Assembly (NCBI GenBank): GCA_021736565.1
Contig: JAIPFO010000094.1
Span: 1-10,569 of the forward strand
Length of the DNA stretch: 10,569 nt
Direction of reading: 5' to 3'
Source of the DNA: Phycisphaerae bacterium
Lineage (GTDB): Bacteria > Planctomycetota > Phycisphaerae > Sedimentisphaerales > SM23-30
This document shows positions 1-6,481 of the stretch, in pieces. Position 1 is the first letter of the stretch; the number at the start of each line of letters is the position of its first letter. A program made the translations under genes and the position numbers. A model generated the notes under the pieces. The model ran no database searches and was not told where the DNA came from. It was given only the letters and a program-made list of their open reading frames with translations.

Positions 1-1
1 C

Positions 2-463
2 AATCATCAGCAGGCCCTTCAAATGCACCAGAACTATGGCGCCCAGACGCAACACACCGCCGTATCCCGCCCGGCCGCCGGGGCCGAATCCCTGTGCAGC
101 TATGGCGTCCCCGCCGAAATGTCCGGTTCCTCCGCCGCACAGCAAATCAGCCTGGGCGATGACCCCGATCAGATCATCGATCCGATCCTGGAACAACTCG
201 GGGACGAGATCAACAGTTGCGTACGATATCATGATATCCTTTTCCCTAGTCACCAGGTCGGCAAGATCATCTTTATCGGCGGACAGGCCAATAACGTCGC
301 CCTCTGCCAGAAAGTAGCCTTCAGAATTGGGCTGCCCGCACAGATCGGCGACCCGCTGGTCCGTGTCGATACAAACGGTAAGCCCAACGCCTGTCGCGAT
401 CTGAACCTCAACGAACTCAATTCCGATTGGGCCATTGCCTTTGGCTTATCCATGAACCAGTAA
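2..463 (+). CDS. pilM: PilM-like actin-fold ATPase, C-terminal part (5'-truncated by window edge)
   Basis: The frame is open from the first bases of the window, so this is the tail of a longer protein; the ATG at 23 is internal. PilM is a cytoplasmic actin-like protein that binds the N-terminal tail of PilN and couples the inner-membrane T4P complex to the motor ATPases. What shows it here is the segment IIFIGGQANN followed by IGLPAQIGDPL. This matches the second glycine-rich nucleotide-binding loop and the 'G-LP-GDP' segment near the C-terminus of PilM and FtsA relatives. The protein ends in a short GLS(M)NQ tail, as PilM proteins usually end near a 'GLAL' segment. A polar Ala/Ser/Gly stretch precedes the conserved part and looks like a loop insertion. 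The next gene encodes a PilN-like protein, which fits the usual pilM-pilN order. The fold assignment is good. The first two thirds of the protein cannot be seen. Confidence 0.82.
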   Translation, partial: NHQQALQMHQNYGAQTQHTAVSRPAAGAESLCSYGVPAEMSGSSAAQQISLGDDPDQIIDPILEQLGDEINSCVRYHDILFPSHQVGKIIFIGGQANNVALCQKVAFRIGLPAQIGDPLVRVDTNGKPNACRDLNLNELNSDWAIAFGLSMNQ

Positions 464-608
464 TCTCTATGATCACAGCATCGTCTTAAAGGAGACGGAA
501 TAAAATACAGATAGCACGCTAACAATACGGCGATATAACCCGTTCTCTAACACAACTAAAAGTACGAATGTACCCAGGGAACAAAACCGAACTCTTGAGG
601 AATAACAC

Positions 609-1304
609 ATGTCACATCAAATTGATTTTTTACCGGAAGATTATCTCGAAAAGAAATCCCAGAAAAGGACAAACATCATCTGTCTGTTCCTTTTTGTCAT
701 CGTCGCCGCCGGGGTCGGTACCGCCTTCCTGTTGACCGAACAACGCAATCATGCCGTGGAAGTGGCCAGCCAGGCCATGAATGCCAAAATGGCACATGCC
801 AGTAAAGCATTGAAGCAGTTGGAATTGCTCGAAAACAAGAAAAAGCTAATGAACGATAAAGCAGCGATCAGTGCCATCCTGATCGAACCGGTACCGCGAT
901 CCCTGCTGCTTGCCACGATCACCAACGACCTGCCGGCGGGCATGTCCCTGCTCGAATTCACTTTGGCCAGTAAAGAGATCATGCCCAAAGTCGAACCGAC
1001 GGATAAAAAGAAAAGTCGAAAAGTTAAAAAGAATACGGTAAAGAAGGTGGTCGCCCCTAAATGTTACGAAACGACCATCGAGGTCACGGGCCTGGCGTTT
1101 TCGGACCTGGAAGTGGCCACGCTGATCGCCAATCTCGGCCAGTCCTTCCTCTTCGATCAGGTCACACCCGTCTTTACTGAAGCCCACGAAATTGACGAGG
1201 TGGTCATGCGGCGGTTCAAGTTGAGAATTTCGCTCGACCCGACCATTCGCGCCGACAAAGAATCCGTTGAACTCGTCCAGAAAAATCATGTCGAAGGTTT
1301 CTAA
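609..1304 (+). CDS. pilN: PilN-like type IV pilus inner-membrane protein
   Basis: 231 residues. PilN spans the inner membrane once, binds PilM through a short cytoplasmic tail and pairs with PilO in the periplasm. The N-terminal segment IDFLPEDYLEKK (residues 5-16) resembles the conserved PilN tail (typically N-LP-R) that docks on PilM. A single transmembrane helix follows at about 21-43, then a coiled-coil-like stretch at about 45-90 and a ferredoxin-like periplasmic region. Residues 122-151 form a Lys/Pro/Val-rich linker (KKKSRKVKK and VKKVV) that sits inside the periplasmic domain and is unusual. The start is supported by TGAGGA at 596-601, seven bases before ATG. It lies 145 bases after pilM and 126 before pilO. 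Position between pilM and pilO is the strongest argument, because PilN sequences are weakly conserved. Confidence 0.75.
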   Translation: MSHQIDFLPEDYLEKKSQKRTNIICLFLFVIVAAGVGTAFLLTEQRNHAVEVASQAMNAKMAHASKALKQLELLENKKKLMNDKAAISAILIEPVPRSLLLATITNDLPAGMSLLEFTLASKEIMPKVEPTDKKKSRKVKKNTVKKVVAPKCYETTIEVTGLAFSDLEVATLIANLGQSFLFDQVTPVFTEAHEIDEVVMRRFKLRISLDPTIRADKESVELVQKNHVEGF

Positions 1305-1308
1305 ATGA

Positions 1309-1370
1309 CCAGCGTTCGCTGGACCTTATCCGGCAGAACCGGTCCTGCCCCCCCCCGAATCCCCCGATTC
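1309..1370. repeat. cluster of three small inverted repeats with a C9 tract in the pilN-pilO spacer
   Basis: Three hairpins stand in a row just after the pilN stop: CCAGCG-TT-CGCTGG (1309-1322), GGCAG/CTGCC (1332-1336 with 1345-1349, with the palindrome ACCGGT in the loop), and GAATC-CCCC-GATTC (1357-1370). A run of nine C (1348-1356) joins the last two. There is no T-tract after any of them, so an intrinsic terminator is not supported. They may be an RNA processing or stabilising structure, or decayed palindromic repeats. Confidence 0.5.
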
Positions 1371-1387
1371 TGCCTACAAACACAAAG

Positions 1388-1400
1388 GACGCCTGGCGTC
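1388..1400. promoter_or_regulatory. stand-alone GACGCC-T-GGCGTC palindrome upstream of pilO
   Basis: A 6-bp inverted repeat with a one-base centre, followed by AATTAA. It closely matches the palindrome that ends every full family 1 element in this window (GACGC-NN-GCGTC then CAA/AAT). The rest of the element is not recognisable upstream. Thirty bases separate it from the pilO ATG; the equivalent site before the pilV-like gene is 31 bases from its ATG. The shape suits a dimeric DNA-binding protein, but it could also be the relic of a degraded repeat. Confidence 0.5.
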
Positions 1401-1430
1401 AATTAACACCTACTTTTTAAGGATATAGTT

Positions 1431-1973
1431 ATGAAATTTGGTATTCGTGAAATATTGTTTTTAGGTTTATTACTGGCGATCCCAGTGGTCTCCTACTATT
1501 GGGTCTTCAAACCCGCCGCTGAAAACCGCATCGAATTACAAAGCAAAATCCAGGCCAATCAGAAAAAAGTTGCCGAATTGCATAAGGCCAAGGCCACCCT
1601 TGATAACTTGAACACCGAAGTGGATGAACTGGCCGAAGCCGTGGGGTTCTTTGAAAGCAAACTCCCGGCAAAAGATGAAATCTACAAAGTCCTGGAACAG
1701 GTGACCAAAATCGCCAGAAAACAGAATCTCGATACGCGATTGTTCAAAACATTGAAAGTGAAACCCCTGGCTCAATACAGCGAACAACCCATCGAAATGG
1801 AAGTCTATGGCAACTTTGACGCCTATTACCAGTTCCTGATCGAAATTGAAAAACTGCACCGCATCACCAAGATCCAGAAAATGGAACTCATCAAAGACGG
1901 AACCAACGAAGGAAACATGAGCGCCAAGTTCATCTTGAGCATATTCTTTGACACCAGCGACTCAAACGCATAG
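1431..1973 (+). CDS. pilO: PilO, type IV pilus inner-membrane protein
   Basis: 180 residues, a little short of the usual 200 or so. PilO is a bitopic inner-membrane protein whose periplasmic coiled coil and ferredoxin-like domain heterodimerise with PilN and bind PilP, forming the alignment complex. Here there is a short N-terminal tail and one transmembrane helix (about 5-25). A heptad-like coiled coil follows (about 30-75, rich in Lys/Glu/Leu). Then comes the PilO signature: FFESKLPAKDEI leading into VLEQVTKIARKQNL, and later VYGNFDAYYQFLIEIEKL, the conserved 'G-y--y-F---L--l-RI' segment of PilO. AAGGA at 1419-1423, seven bases before ATG, supports the start. It sits 128 bases upstream of the PilP-like gene. 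This is one of the more recognisable genes of the cluster. Confidence 0.88.
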   Translation: MKFGIREILFLGLLLAIPVVSYYWVFKPAAENRIELQSKIQANQKKVAELHKAKATLDNLNTEVDELAEAVGFFESKLPAKDEIYKVLEQVTKIARKQNLDTRLFKTLKVKPLAQYSEQPIEMEVYGNFDAYYQFLIEIEKLHRITKIQKMELIKDGTNEGNMSAKFILSIFFDTSDSNA

Positions 1974-1993
1974 CTTCCGGACCGTTATCCCTT

Positions 1994-2046
1994 CGCACTT
2001 AATATGCAAAATGGGATGACCCGAAACGTCTCTCGCCGGCGTCAAA
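1994..2046 (+). repeat. family 1 element, partial diverged copy upstream of the pilP-like gene
   Basis: This matches the right-hand two thirds of the family 1 element. CGCACTTAATATG corresponds to CGCACTTTAAGATG in the copy at 8747-8832. Exactly 27 bases then lead to CGCCGGCGTCAAA, the same distance as in all other copies. As in the copy at 6340-6424, the terminal palindrome is two bases shorter than in the good copies. The left part is not clear and would overlap the end of pilO. Fifty-eight bases separate its GGCGTC end from the next ATG. Confidence 0.5.
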
Positions 2047-2101
2047 CGGCCCTCTAGAAATGAGACGCAGAAAACACTGAAATTTTATTGGAGCATAAAC
2101 C

Positions 2102-2761
2102 ATGAACAGCTATTTTAAAGATACAACTGAAAATCAACCTGAAGACCCCTCCCAACCCGACGACAACTGGCAGGACTCCGAACCGGATGACGCCATGGAG
2201 GACAGCCAGGGCATGTGCCTGGATTTGAAAAAATCTAAAAACTATGGCATCATTTTACTCCTGGCGGTCTGTGCCGTTGGCATCGCCGCGGTGTACCTCG
2301 TGGGGACCAAACAGACGATCGAACCCACCGCTGAAGATAAAGAGGTCCAGTCCAGGGTGGATGTGGTCCTGGCGAAACTGGGCAAAGGCAATAATTCCAA
2401 AGACTTCAACAATACCGCTAAATTGGTCCAGACGTTTTACGACTACCCCCTCAATCAACAGGTTGCCCTGGACGAATTGCAAAAAAATCCCTTTTCTCGA
2501 CTCAGCGAAACAGTCACGGCTGAAACACCCGTCGAGGTCCAAAAAGTCAAAAAAGTTGATATCCAAATGGAACTGCAAAAGAAAATTTCTGTCTTTTCTT
2601 TGCAAGCCGTTATCCAGGCCGCCGGAGGGGCCAAGTGCATGATCAACGGAGAAGTGCTCGATCTGGGCCAGACCGTGGGCGAAGAATTCACGATCACAAA
2701 GATCGACTCCGACTCGGTAACCCTCGAATCCCAGGGACATGCGTTTAAACTGGACATCTAA
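2102..2761 (+). CDS. PilP-like protein with an N-terminal transmembrane helix
   Basis: 219 residues. An acidic, Asp/Glu/Pro/Gln-rich cytoplasmic tail (1-40) is followed by one transmembrane helix (about 48-68), a linker, an NPF motif at 129-131, and a small C-terminal beta domain (about 163-219). The NPF precedes the domain as the conserved '(R/K)-(N/D)PF' does in PilP. The domain, INGEVLDLGQTVGEEFTITK then VTLESQGHAFKL, has the alternation seen in the PilP and GspC homology-region fold. In other systems that fold contacts the secretin and the PilN/PilO pair. Classical PilP is a lipoprotein; there is no lipobox here, and the anchor is a membrane helix, more like GspC. TTGGAG at 2088-2093, eight bases before ATG, supports the start. 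Location after pilO agrees. The family match is an inference from fold pattern and context. Confidence 0.68.
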   Translation: MNSYFKDTTENQPEDPSQPDDNWQDSEPDDAMEDSQGMCLDLKKSKNYGIILLLAVCAVGIAAVYLVGTKQTIEPTAEDKEVQSRVDVVLAKLGKGNNSKDFNNTAKLVQTFYDYPLNQQVALDELQKNPFSRLSETVTAETPVEVQKVKKVDIQMELQKKISVFSLQAVIQAAGGAKCMINGEVLDLGQTVGEEFTITKIDSDSVTLESQGHAFKLDI

Positions 2762-3179
2762 ATGTCTGTAAAATAGATAATATCGACGGCCATGTCAAAA
2801 GTCGATCCTGGAACAATTGATCCATCTTTAAGATGAAAAAAATGGGCGACATAACGACTGACGACGCGGGCGTCAATTTCACGTAAAATAACGACCTTGC
2901 CAGAACGACTGATCACCCCGGCGACAAAACTGACGATGAGCCCTGCACGCGTTGCCCGTGCCGTCGTAAAGGATCCATATACGACCAGGGGCCCTCATGA
3001 TATCAGTTTCCATTCGATACCCGGCCCCGTGATTTTTGTCCTTTTCGCCGGCATCAACGTCTTGGCCATTCAAAGGCTTACGTGATGAACGATCCGACAA
3101 CAGGATACGCAATGAGTCTACTACAATGCAACAGGCGGGTTTGATCTGACACGATCAACAAGTTGCATAGGAGAATTAA
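2762..3179. other. 418-base spacer between the pilP-like gene and pilB
   Basis: This holds one good family 1 element (2791-2877) and the pilB ribosome binding site AGGAG (3169-3173). Between 2878 and 3160 I recognise nothing. Open frames exist on both strands (for example 2897-3085 on + and 2879-3112 on -), but their products look like random sequence with no domain, ribosome binding site or homology I can name. A secretin gene is often found at this point in proteobacterial pil operons; none is present, and I see no remnant of one. Confidence 0.6.
2791..2877 (+). repeat. family 1 element, copy upstream of pilB
   Basis: An 87-nt match to the copies at 6183-6269 and 8747-8832. It opens with CATGTCAAAAGTC, then 22 variable bases, then CTTTAAGATG, then 27 bases, then the palindrome GACGC-GG-GCGTC followed by AAT. 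The spacing is identical to the 6183 copy although the variable parts have changed. The pilB start is 305 bases downstream, so a direct role in pilB expression is less obvious than for the closer copies. Confidence 0.8.
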
Positions 3180-5012
3180 ATGTTAGGCAGTAAATCATCG
3201 AATGACTGGAGGCTTAAGAGCAGCAACAACACCAAAGCGATTGCTCCCCCCAAAAGCGCGCCAGGCAGCCCCGGGCTGCGCGACCTGTGGCAACCCGACC
3301 AGAAAAAATCCAAAACCGCTCCGCTCTCCTTCGAAGAACGGCTTTTCAACCATAGCAATCTCACCAGCGAACAACTCGCACAGGCCCAGAGCGTCCATCA
3401 GCGATCGCCCCGAAAACGACTCGGACAGGTGTTGCTCGAAATGGGCATGATCAAGGAAGAACAATTGCTCGAATGCCTCGCCGAGCAATACAAATTGCCC
3501 TTCGTTCGCCTTGAACGTGAAATGGTCGACGCCAAAGCCTTCGAAATGCTCGACACCGCGTTTATCGAATCCCATAAAGCGATACCCTACAGCTTCAGGG
3601 AAAACAAACTGGTCCTGGGCACCTCCGACCCCACCAATATCTTCCTTCAAGATGAAATCCAACGAAAAACCGGACGAAAACTCATTGTCACCGTCTGCCC
3701 GGCCTCCGATATCAAAGCCATCCTCGACAGCTTTAATGAGAATACCACCAACTATGAAGTGGAAGACATTATCCAGAATATCGACGCCCAGGATGTCGAA
3801 GTCGTCAATACCGAAGAAGAAGACATCTCCGATCTCGAGCAGGCCGCCGGTGATTCACCCATCATCAAATTCGTCAACTATATTATCATCAACGCCGTCA
3901 ATGAAAAAGCCTCCGATATCCATATCGAGCCCGGGGATAAAAAACTTCAAGTCCGATACCGCATCGACGGCATTTTGTTCAATTCCGTCAATCCGCCCCA
4001 TACCATGCACGCCGCCGTCGTTTCTCGAATTAAGATCATGGCAAACCTCGATATCGCCGAAAGACGTATCCCACAGGATGGCCGGATCCGCGTCGTCATT
4101 AACAATCGAAATATTGATATGCGCGTCTCAACCCTCCCGACGTCCCATGGTGAAAAAGTCGTCATGCGTATCCTCGACGGCTCCACCCTCTCCCTCTCCT
4201 TAAAAGAACTCGGCATTATGCCCGATACCCTCGAAGCGCTCAACCATCATATCAATAGCCCCCATGGCATCATCCTGGTCACCGGACCGACCGGGTCGGG
4301 TAAAAGTACCACCCTCTATGCCGCACTCCAGTCACTCGACCGACAGCGGCTCAATATCTCAACCGTCGAAGACCCCGTCGAATTCCAGCTCGATAGCGTC
4401 ACCCAGGTACAGGTCCATGAAAAAATCGGCATGACCTTCTCATCCGCCCTGCGATCCCTGCTCCGACAGGACCCCGATGTGATCATGGTCGGGGAGATCC
4501 GTGATCAGGAAACCGCACGCATTGCCATCCAGGCCTCCCTCACCGGCCATATGGTCTTATCAACACTGCATACCAATGACGCACCCAGCAGCATCACCCG
4601 CCTGGTGAATATCGGCGTGGAACCCTACCTCATCGCCGCGTCCACCAATGCGATCCTCGCGCAGCGACTCGTACGTAAGATCTGCCAGCATTGCAAAGAA
4701 CCCTACCTGCCCGATGCCGAACATGCCGGGTTCCTCGAAATGTATGGCTTTAGCAAAGAAAATATGTTTATCGGTAAAGGCTGTGAACACTGCCGGCATA
4801 CCGGATACCAGGGGCGTATCGGACTGTACGAGTTACTCTCGATCGACGATACCTACCGCGATATTATTACGAAAAACCCTACCGTCACTGAACTGCGACG
4901 CCTCTGTCGTGAACGCAGTATGGTCACCTTACGGGATTATGGCTTCAGAAAGGTCCAGGAAGGACTCACCTCGATCGAAGAGGTCATGCGTGTGACCGAA
5001 AGCACCGTTTAA
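3180..5012 (+). CDS. pilB: PilB/GspE-type extension ATPase with MshEN N-terminal domain
   Basis: 610 residues. This cytoplasmic hexameric ATPase drives pilin polymerisation through PilC. A polar leader (1-50) precedes an MshEN/GspE N-terminal domain (about 55-185). That domain contains RLG-x2-L-x3-G-x6-L-x3-L-x2-Q at 80-103, the spacing of the c-di-GMP-binding motif known from MshE. The N2 domain follows, with SDIHIEP (245-251) and RYRIDG (259-264). The motor domain has Walker A GPTGSGKST (369-377), Walker B DPDVIMVGEIRD (431-442, catalytic Glu439) and a His box TGHMVLSTLHT (455-465). Cysteines 502, 505, 535 and 538 (CQHC and CEHC) form the zinc-binding motif of GspE and PilB. Nothing is missing. 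AGGAG at 3169-3173 supports the start. pilT follows after 97 bases, which favours a PilB role over a type II secretion GspE, though the family split is not absolute. Confidence 0.93.
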   Translation: MLGSKSSNDWRLKSSNNTKAIAPPKSAPGSPGLRDLWQPDQKKSKTAPLSFEERLFNHSNLTSEQLAQAQSVHQRSPRKRLGQVLLEMGMIKEEQLLECLAEQYKLPFVRLEREMVDAKAFEMLDTAFIESHKAIPYSFRENKLVLGTSDPTNIFLQDEIQRKTGRKLIVTVCPASDIKAILDSFNENTTNYEVEDIIQNIDAQDVEVVNTEEEDISDLEQAAGDSPIIKFVNYIIINAVNEKASDIHIEPGDKKLQVRYRIDGILFNSVNPPHTMHAAVVSRIKIMANLDIAERRIPQDGRIRVVINNRNIDMRVSTLPTSHGEKVVMRILDGSTLSLSLKELGIMPDTLEALNHHINSPHGIILVTGPTGSGKSTTLYAALQSLDRQRLNISTVEDPVEFQLDSVTQVQVHEKIGMTFSSALRSLLRQDPDVIMVGEIRDQETARIAIQASLTGHMVLSTLHTNDAPSSITRLVNIGVEPYLIAASTNAILAQRLVRKICQHCKEPYLPDAEHAGFLEMYGFSKENMFIGKGCEHCRHTGYQGRIGLYELLSIDDTYRDIITKNPTVTELRRLCRERSMVTLRDYGFRKVQEGLTSIEEVMRVTESTV

Positions 5013-5057
5013 CAACCAGGATCAACGACCCAATAGACTGATGATCCGGGACTCGTA

Positions 5058-5076
5058 CCGGGCATGAAATACCCGG
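5058..5076. repeat. short inverted repeat in the pilB-pilT spacer
   Basis: CCGGG (5058-5062) pairs with CCCGG (5072-5076) across a nine-base loop. No T-tract follows. This 97-base spacer has no recognisable copy of the repeat families found in the other spacers. The hairpin is short and may be fortuitous. Confidence 0.3.
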
Positions 5077-5109
5077 AGACCTCGACCGTTTAATGAACAG
5101 GAAAACACT

Positions 5110-6168
5110 ATGTCTTATTTACATGAACTATTAGTATCAGCGATTGACTGCGGCGCCTCCGATGTCCATATCATGGTCGGCTCCGAACCGCTACTGAGAA
5201 TACATACCACCTTGCATAAAACCGATTTCCCCATGGTCACGCCCCAGGGGGCGATGGAAATGGTCACCGAAATGCTCACCGAACAGCGAGTCGAGGATTT
5301 CCTCGAAAACAGGGATATCGACTTCTCCACCGAAGTGCCCGGTAAAGGGCGTTTCCGTGTCAATGCGCATTTCCAACGCGATACCGTCGCGATCGCCTTT
5401 CGGACCATTAAAGATATCGTACCGCCCCTGAATGAACTGGGCCTCCCTGAAGCCGTCGTCAACCTGGCGGACCTGCCCCGAGGGCTCGTACTGGTCACCG
5501 GGGATACCGGATCCGGTAAAAGTACCACCATGGCCAGTCTCATCAACGAAATGAACCGGAAATACAACAAACATATCATCACCCTGGAAGACCCGGTCGA
5601 ATATGTCCTCACCAGTAACTCCTGCGCGATCGAACAACGCGAGATGGGCAGCGACTGTACCTCCTTCTCTTCAGGACTCAAGCACGCCCTGCGTCAGGAC
5701 CCCGATGTCATCCTGGTCGGTGAAATGCGAGACCTGGAAACCGCCTCCGCCGCCATCACCGCCGCCGAAACCGGCCACATGGTCTTGAGCACACTCCATA
5801 CCATGAACTCCGCACAGACCATTGAACGTATTATCGATATCTATCCCTCCGGCCAGCAAAATCAGATCCGCTCCATGCTCGCCAATACCCTCCAGGCCGT
5901 CGTCAGCCAGGTCCTCTTCAAACGCATCGACCGGGCAGGAATGGTACCCGGGGTCGAAGTCATGCTCTGTACCCCTGCGGTTCGAAACTGTATCCGCGAA
6001 AATCGAATCTTCGAGATCCCCAATGTCATCGAAACATCCAGGGCCGTCGGCATGCAGACCCGGGATAGCAGTATCGCCCAGCTCTACTTTAACGGGATCA
6101 TATCCCGTGAAGATGCGCTCTCACATGCCTCTCAACCTAATAAAATGGATAAATCATTCTGTGCTTAA
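5110..6168 (+). CDS. pilT: PilT, pilus retraction ATPase
   Basis: 352 residues, the usual PilT length. PilT is a hexameric cytoplasmic ATPase that depolymerises the pilus and gives twitching motility and retraction force. The N-terminal PAS-like domain carries ASDVHIMVGSEPLLR (16-30), typical of PilT. Walker A is GDTGSGKST (131-139), with Asp where most PilT have Pro. Walker B is DPDVILVGEMRD (197-208, catalytic Glu205). The His box is TGHMVLSTLHT (221-231). The PilT-specific C-terminal AIRNLIRE motif appears as AVRNCIRE (290-297), followed by GMQTRD (314-319) and SREDAL (332-337). These last features separate it from PilB and GspE. AGGA at 5099-5102, seven bases before ATG, supports the start. 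Its presence argues that the locus builds a retractile type IV pilus rather than a secretion pseudopilus. Confidence 0.93.
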   Translation: MSYLHELLVSAIDCGASDVHIMVGSEPLLRIHTTLHKTDFPMVTPQGAMEMVTEMLTEQRVEDFLENRDIDFSTEVPGKGRFRVNAHFQRDTVAIAFRTIKDIVPPLNELGLPEAVVNLADLPRGLVLVTGDTGSGKSTTMASLINEMNRKYNKHIITLEDPVEYVLTSNSCAIEQREMGSDCTSFSSGLKHALRQDPDVILVGEMRDLETASAAITAAETGHMVLSTLHTMNSAQTIERIIDIYPSGQQNQIRSMLANTLQAVVSQVLFKRIDRAGMVPGVEVMLCTPAVRNCIRENRIFEIPNVIETSRAVGMQTRDSSIAQLYFNGIISREDALSHASQPNKMDKSFCA

Positions 6169-6182
6169 ATAATAAAGATAGC

Positions 6183-6269
6183 CACGTCAAAAGTCAGTTT
6201 TGGAGCGATATATCGGGCTTTAAGATGCGAAAATCGGGCTTCAAGAATACTGATGACGCTGGCGTCAAT
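6183..6269 (+). repeat. family 1 element, full copy in the pilT-pilC spacer
   Basis: 87 nt with the full pattern: CACGTCAAAAGTC, 22 bases, CTTTAAGATG, 27 bases, GACGC-TG-GCGTC, AATAA. It also contains an internal direct repeat, ATCGGGCTTYAAGA at 6212-6225 and again at 6233-6246. These are offset by 21 bases, two turns of the helix, with one mismatch. This copy shares TGACGCTGGCGTCAATAA with the copy at 8747-8832. Confidence 0.85.
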
Positions 6270-6339
6270 AAAATGTAATCAACGCGAGTCAGGAGTCAGA
6301 ATTTAATTCAAAACGACCGGTGCTCAAAAACATGACTCC

Positions 6340-6424
6340 CGTGTCATAAGTAGTTTTTCCTAGTTCAGATCATACGTTAAAATGTGGAAAACGGACTTAA
6401 AAATACTTAGAACACGGCGTCAAA
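6340..6424 (+). repeat. family 1 element, diverged copy next to pilC
   Basis: 85 nt: CGTGTCATAAGTA, 23 bases, GTTAAAATG, 27 bases, then a shortened terminal palindrome ACACGGCGTC followed by AAA. Sequence identity to the other copies is modest, but the anchor blocks lie at the same distances. The GGCGTC end is 60 bases before the pilC ATG, close to the 58 bases at the pilP-like gene. Confidence 0.6.
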
Positions 6425-6427
6425 CAT

Positions 6428-6462
6428 AGTTACTCGTGAGGGAATAAAAGCCCCCATGAACT
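6428..6462. promoter_or_regulatory. bulged hairpin adjoining the pilC ribosome binding site
   Basis: AGTT (6428-6431) and CGTGAGGG (6435-6442) can pair with CCCCCATG (6451-6458) and AACT (6459-6462), leaving a three-base bulge, one A-C mismatch, one G-T pair and an eight-base A-rich loop. The stem ends four bases before GAAGGA (6467-6472). A stem this close to the ribosome binding site could affect translation, but no folding was computed. Confidence 0.35.
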
Positions 6463-6481
6463 ATTTGAAGGAACACCGATT

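Larger units (their letters stand above)
6169..6481. other. 313-base spacer between pilT and pilC
   Basis: This contains a good family 1 element (6183-6269) and a diverged one (6340-6424), starting 157 bases apart in the same orientation. After them come a bulged hairpin (6428-6462) and the pilC ribosome binding site GAAGGA (6467-6472). The 70 bases between the two elements hold nothing I can name. No plausible gene is present. Confidence 0.65.

Noticed and set aside
464..608. A further family 1 copy before pilN, suggested by CTTAAAGGAGACGGAA and a nearby CGTCT/AGACG inverted repeat (482-497)
   Set aside because: The 27-base distance to a GACGC-NN-GCGTC palindrome is not kept and the palindrome is missing, so the resemblance is within chance.
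2791..2877. Family 1 as a c-di-GMP riboswitch, given the pilus context
   Set aside because: The conserved blocks do not resemble the GEMM consensus I know, and the terminal palindrome has too short a centre for a usual riboswitch stem.
2879..3112. Short open frames on both strands in the pilP-pilB spacer as possible small genes
   Set aside because: The products have no domain, signal or convincing ribosome binding site, and overlap each other on opposite strands. They look like chance frames.
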